Assembly: GCA_046297695.1 (NCBI GenBank) | Contig: JBKBHF010000018.1 | Coordinates: forward strand, 1 to 64,000 | Source: Permianibacter sp046297695 | Lineage (GTDB): Bacteria > Pseudomonadota > Gammaproteobacteria > Enterobacterales > Permianibacteraceae | DNA: 64,000 nt | Direction: 5' to 3' | Shown: positions 61,571 through 64,000 of the stretch, piece after piece | Layout of the letters: each line of letters begins with the position of its first letter | Position numbering within the stretch: position 1 is the stretch's first letter | The notes under the pieces: generated by a model | The model's database searches: none | Seen by the model: only the letters and a program-made list of their open reading frames with translations | What the model was told of the DNA's origin: nothing | Program-made: the position numbers and the translations under genes

Positions 61571-62401
61571 ATGAATCTGCTCAAAACCCTGTTGCTGTTC
61601 ACCGGCCTGCTGCTCGGCAGCAGCCTTGTCAATGCTGCCGAGCTGCGCAAACGCGCGCTGCCGGAACCGGATCTGCTGACACCGAGCAAACAAAGCAGCG
61701 CGAGACTCGCAGCCACTGCAGCGCCCATTACACTCGCCGGACTCAGTCGCGACGATGTCGGCGATCCGGAATCGTTCGGCAATCACCTGGTCTGGCTTGG
61801 CCTCGCGCAAACCCAAACGGTATCACTGCGTGCCGACTGCAGCGGCGCCGACCCCACTTACGAGCGTTGCATCACGCTGAACGCCCAACCGGCCAGCACC
61901 AGCTTTGATGAGCAGAAACTCGATTATCTGGTCATCCCCGGCGGCTCGTCGCAGTCCCTGCTCTGTCAGTGGATCACGCCATTTTGGCAGTATCAATTCC
62001 ACAACCAGACCGGCGTCGCCCAGCCCAACGCCCGCATCACCCTGATGCCGTATCTGACGATCTACAACGACGTGCTGAACGACCCGGCCGCCATCGATCC
62101 GGGCACCGGTCTGCCGTATGGTGGACAAATGGAACTGGGCCTGGCCATGACCCACATGGAATCCCGTTCACTGGATGCCAATGAGCGGCACCTGCAGCGA
62201 ATCAACTATTCCCGCGTCTGTATCGGCGGCATTGTCTCGCGCTACGGCCTTGAACAGATGTTTGGCCTGCCGCCGCATCTGGCCGACGCGTTTTTGCAAA
62301 AAGACACCACCATCCTGTTCAACCTGCGTGGCAGCGCCGCGCTGGTGAGCGATGCAACGCTGTTCTACGGCGCCCGCATCATTGGCGATCAGAAGCCCTG
62401 A
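61571..62401 (+). CDS. Secreted protein of unknown function
   Basis: 276-residue protein with a clear signal peptide (NLLKTLLLFTGLLLGSSLVNA). The mature part has four or so cysteines (ADCSGADPTYERC, LLCQWITPFWQ, SRVCIGG) that could form disulfides, and beta-strand-rich sequence with aromatic strands (PFWQYQFHN, ARITLMPYLTIYN). I do not recognise the family. It is preceded by a possible ribosome binding site (GAAGGAACCCGTC) and followed by a terminator. No functional link to neighbours is evident. Confidence 0.75.
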   Translation: MNLLKTLLLFTGLLLGSSLVNAAELRKRALPEPDLLTPSKQSSARLAATAAPITLAGLSRDDVGDPESFGNHLVWLGLAQTQTVSLRADCSGADPTYERCITLNAQPASTSFDEQKLDYLVIPGGSSQSLLCQWITPFWQYQFHNQTGVAQPNARITLMPYLTIYNDVLNDPAAIDPGTGLPYGGQMELGLAMTHMESRSLDANERHLQRINYSRVCIGGIVSRYGLEQMFGLPPHLADAFLQKDTTILFNLRGSAALVSDATLFYGARIIGDQKP

Positions 62402-62405
62402 CAGC

Positions 62406-62432
62406 AAAACGGCCCGCTGAGCGGGCCGTTTT
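62406..62432. terminator. Bidirectional terminator
   Basis: 12-bp perfect stem AAAACGGCCCGC / GCGGGCCGTTTT with a TGA loop, immediately after the stop of the secreted protein at 62401. It has a T-run on plus and an A-run that gives a T-run on minus, so it also serves the convergent MopE-like gene. Confidence 0.9.
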
Positions 62433-62515
62433 CGTTGTTATTGGCAACCACCAATCGGGTTGCGCCTGGGGTCGTCGTCGTCACAATCGCTGTCGTTGCT
62501 GACGACACCGGTCTG

Positions 62516-63142
62516 CTACTGCTGATAGCAGCCAAGCAAACGCTGTTTGCTGCTACCGAAACCGTCATTGTCCTGGTCGCGATACAAGCTGATCTGCACG
62601 CCTTCATCGATGGTACCATCGCAGTTGTCGTCAATCCCGTTACAGACTTCCGGCGCGTTCGGGTGAACGCCGCGGCACCGATCGTCGCAATCTACGCCAG
62701 CAATCAGCACACCTGCGTTGCTGACGTTCTGGGCACGATGGTCACCGAAACCGTCACCGTCGACATCGCGAAAACCATAGGCGGTGTAGTCACAATCTTC
62801 ATCATGGCCATCGGCATCGGCCACCTCCGTATTGCCGGGAAAACGATTGCGACCCGCATCGTCGCAGTCGAAGCCGCCAAGTTGTTCGCTGTGGAAGCCA
62901 TCGCCGTCACAATCCGGATTCTGGCCGGTGCTGACGCAGCGAATCAGCTGCTGTCGGGCACTGCTGCGGTCCATCGCTTTCAGTTCCAGCGCTTTCAGCG
63001 GCTTCGCCGACGTGCTGAGCGTCGTCGCTGGCAGATTGAATACCGGCGTCCGCACGTTCTGCTCGGGCGCCGTCACCAGGCAGGGCGCGAACCGCAGCAG
63101 CGAGATCACAAGGCAGTTCAGTTTGATCATCAGCACAATCAT
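62516..63142 (-). CDS. MopE-like secreted metal-binding repeat protein (amber-interrupted)
   Basis: 208-residue protein with an N-terminal hydrophobic signal (LNCLVISLLRFAPCLV) and calcium/metal-binding repeats: NPDCDGDGFHSEQLGGFDCDD, DVDGDGFGDHRAQ, VDCDDRCRGVHPNAPEVCNG, DDNCDGTIDEG and DQDNDGFGS. This is the putative metal-binding motif family (MopE-type). It stops at TAG 62516-62518, but the frame stays open for 25 more codons to TAA at 62438-62440 and reads SNDSDCDDDDPRRNP and GGC, clearly the end of another repeat. The amber codon therefore interrupts an intact-looking gene. Start is ATG 63142 or 63130. Confidence 0.75.
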   Translation of the reverse strand: MIVLMIKLNCLVISLLRFAPCLVTAPEQNVRTPVFNLPATTLSTSAKPLKALELKAMDRSSARQQLIRCVSTGQNPDCDGDGFHSEQLGGFDCDDAGRNRFPGNTEVADADGHDEDCDYTAYGFRDVDGDGFGDHRAQNVSNAGVLIAGVDCDDRCRGVHPNAPEVCNGIDDNCDGTIDEGVQISLYRDQDNDGFGSSKQRLLGCYQQ

Positions 63143-63200
63143 CTTGTGCTGGCAGCAAAGCTTGGACCCAGCATACCGGCTGTGGGGCTATCCGCAAGCC

Positions 63201-64000
63201 TCAGAGCGGCAGACGTTCGCCGGTAAAGGTTCCTCGTTGCAAACGGCCCTCCTCGACGATCAGCAGCTCACCGCGCTGCCCCTTCTTGATTGAACTGTCG
63301 ATGGCGATCACTTTCTGGTCAAACAGCGACAGCACGGCCGGCATCGAGGTGTGTCCGACAATGATCCGGCTCACCCCGAACTGCGCAGCAATGTCGTCGA
63401 TCTGTTGTTGGTTCATGCTTTCATCCAGGAAATAGCCGCGATACCAGATCGGGCCATCGGCCGCATGTAACGCCGACAACAGTGGATCAGTCGACATCGC
63501 TTCCTTGCTCATGCCAATCGATTGGCGAAACAGCCGGTTGATTTCCGGCAGCGGCAGTTTCTTTGCCAGGAAGTCCGGCGATATGCCGGCGTGCATGAAC
63601 AGCATGTCATCGAGCTGGCGCACGGTATCGCGGCTGCGCAGCCACTGTCCAAGCACACTGTCGCCGTCAAAAAAGCCAGCATAGGAGCGGCCGAGCAATT
63701 TGGCCGCGCGCAGGTACTTGCCATTGACGTAGCGCAAGTCGTCGCGCAGCACCATGTACTCGTGATTGCCGAGCAAGAAGTGCAGGCGACCACCAGCAGC
63801 AGCGGCCTGTTGCTCCAGCGCATACAGCAGCCAGAAAATTTCCGTGACCTGATGACCGCGATCGAATACATCGCCGGTCACGATCAACTGACCATCGCCA
63901 AGCGCCCAGTTACTGTCGGCATCGATCACACCATGCCGGGATAGCAGCACCTTCAGGGTGTCGTACTGGCCATGCGGGTCCGACACAGCGATCAGCTTTT
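63201..64000 (-). CDS. Metallophosphatase (Ser/Thr phosphatase-like), N-terminus missing
   Basis: Calcineurin-like phosphoesterase running off the right edge; a possible GTG at 63986 is not the true start because the frame continues (KLIAVSDPHGQYD). Metal-binding motifs are intact: SDPHGQYD, TGDVFDRG, LLGNHEYM, MHAGIS and IVGHTSM. The arrangement resembles Shewanella-like and bis(5'-nucleosyl)-tetraphosphatase-type PPP-family phosphatases. The C-terminus is at 63201. No neighbour indicates a substrate. Confidence 0.85.
   Translation of the reverse strand, partial: KLIAVSDPHGQYDTLKVLLSRHGVIDADSNWALGDGQLIVTGDVFDRGHQVTEIFWLLYALEQQAAAAGGRLHFLLGNHEYMVLRDDLRYVNGKYLRAAKLLGRSYAGFFDGDSVLGQWLRSRDTVRQLDDMLFMHAGISPDFLAKKLPLPEINRLFRQSIGMSKEAMSTDPLLSALHAADGPIWYRGYFLDESMNQQQIDDIAAQFGVSRIIVGHTSMPAVLSLFDQKVIAIDSSIKKGQRGELLIVEEGRLQRGTFTGERLPL

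Overview
This window is the chromosome of a GC-rich, Gram-negative gammaproteobacterium. Evidence: acs, psd, epmA/efp/epmB, a fimX-serB neighbourhood that (from memory) resembles the one in Pseudomonas aeruginosa, an outer-membrane phospholipase, a TonB-type protein and a NasT-controlled nitrate assimilation system. I cannot name the genus. I see no rRNA, tRNA or CRISPR array. About 50 genes are supported, many of them signalling genes.

Layout. 1-1783: end of an IS3-like element next to an RHS/YD-repeat protein that stops short. 2002-5895: TerC membrane protein, acetyl-CoA synthetase and the PHA regulator PhaR. 6122-20912: a chemotaxis-like cluster with a short MCP, an HsbA/HsbR-like anti-anti-sigma and phosphatase/kinase pair, CheY, CheA, CheW, a PAS-MCP, CheR, CheD, CheB and a hybrid kinase. 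20943-23030 (minus): an Alx/TerC exporter and a DUF1853 gene behind a yybP-ykoY (manganese) riboswitch. 23751-26525 (minus): the most striking locus, a single protein joining chorismate mutase, prephenate dehydratase, ACT and DAHP synthase, preceded by a textbook phenylalanine attenuator with a Tyr-Phe-Phe-Gly-Phe leader peptide. The attenuator lies about 540 bases upstream of the gene, with several hairpin repeats in between. 26571-28342: DedA and phosphatidylserine decarboxylase.

28391-39356 is a nitrate assimilation island: nirB-nirD-nasA-cobA on minus, nasT and nrtABC on plus. Both structural operons have a leader terminator next to the gene, with matching terminator sequence, suited to NasT antitermination. 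Sigma-54 promoter matches precede nasT and nrtA, and an NtrC-like site lies between nirB and nasT. 39381-45159: an EAL-domain remnant, an unknown signalling-type protein, pldA, epmA, an HPT-REC-REC-GGDEF protein and a single-domain response regulator. 45252-50101: two CHASE-domain histidine kinases. 50142-51850: divergent efp and epmB. 52072-59930: a PilZ-type protein, a FimX homologue, SerB, a class III nucleotidyl cyclase and a lipoprotein. 60004-64000: a chalcone-isomerase-like/TonB-C fusion, a secreted unknown, a MopE-like repeat protein interrupted by an in-frame amber codon, and a metallophosphatase running off the right edge.

Two themes link the genes: c-di-GMP/phosphorelay control of motility and surface behaviour, and RNA-level control of metabolism (riboswitch, attenuator, two antitermination leaders).
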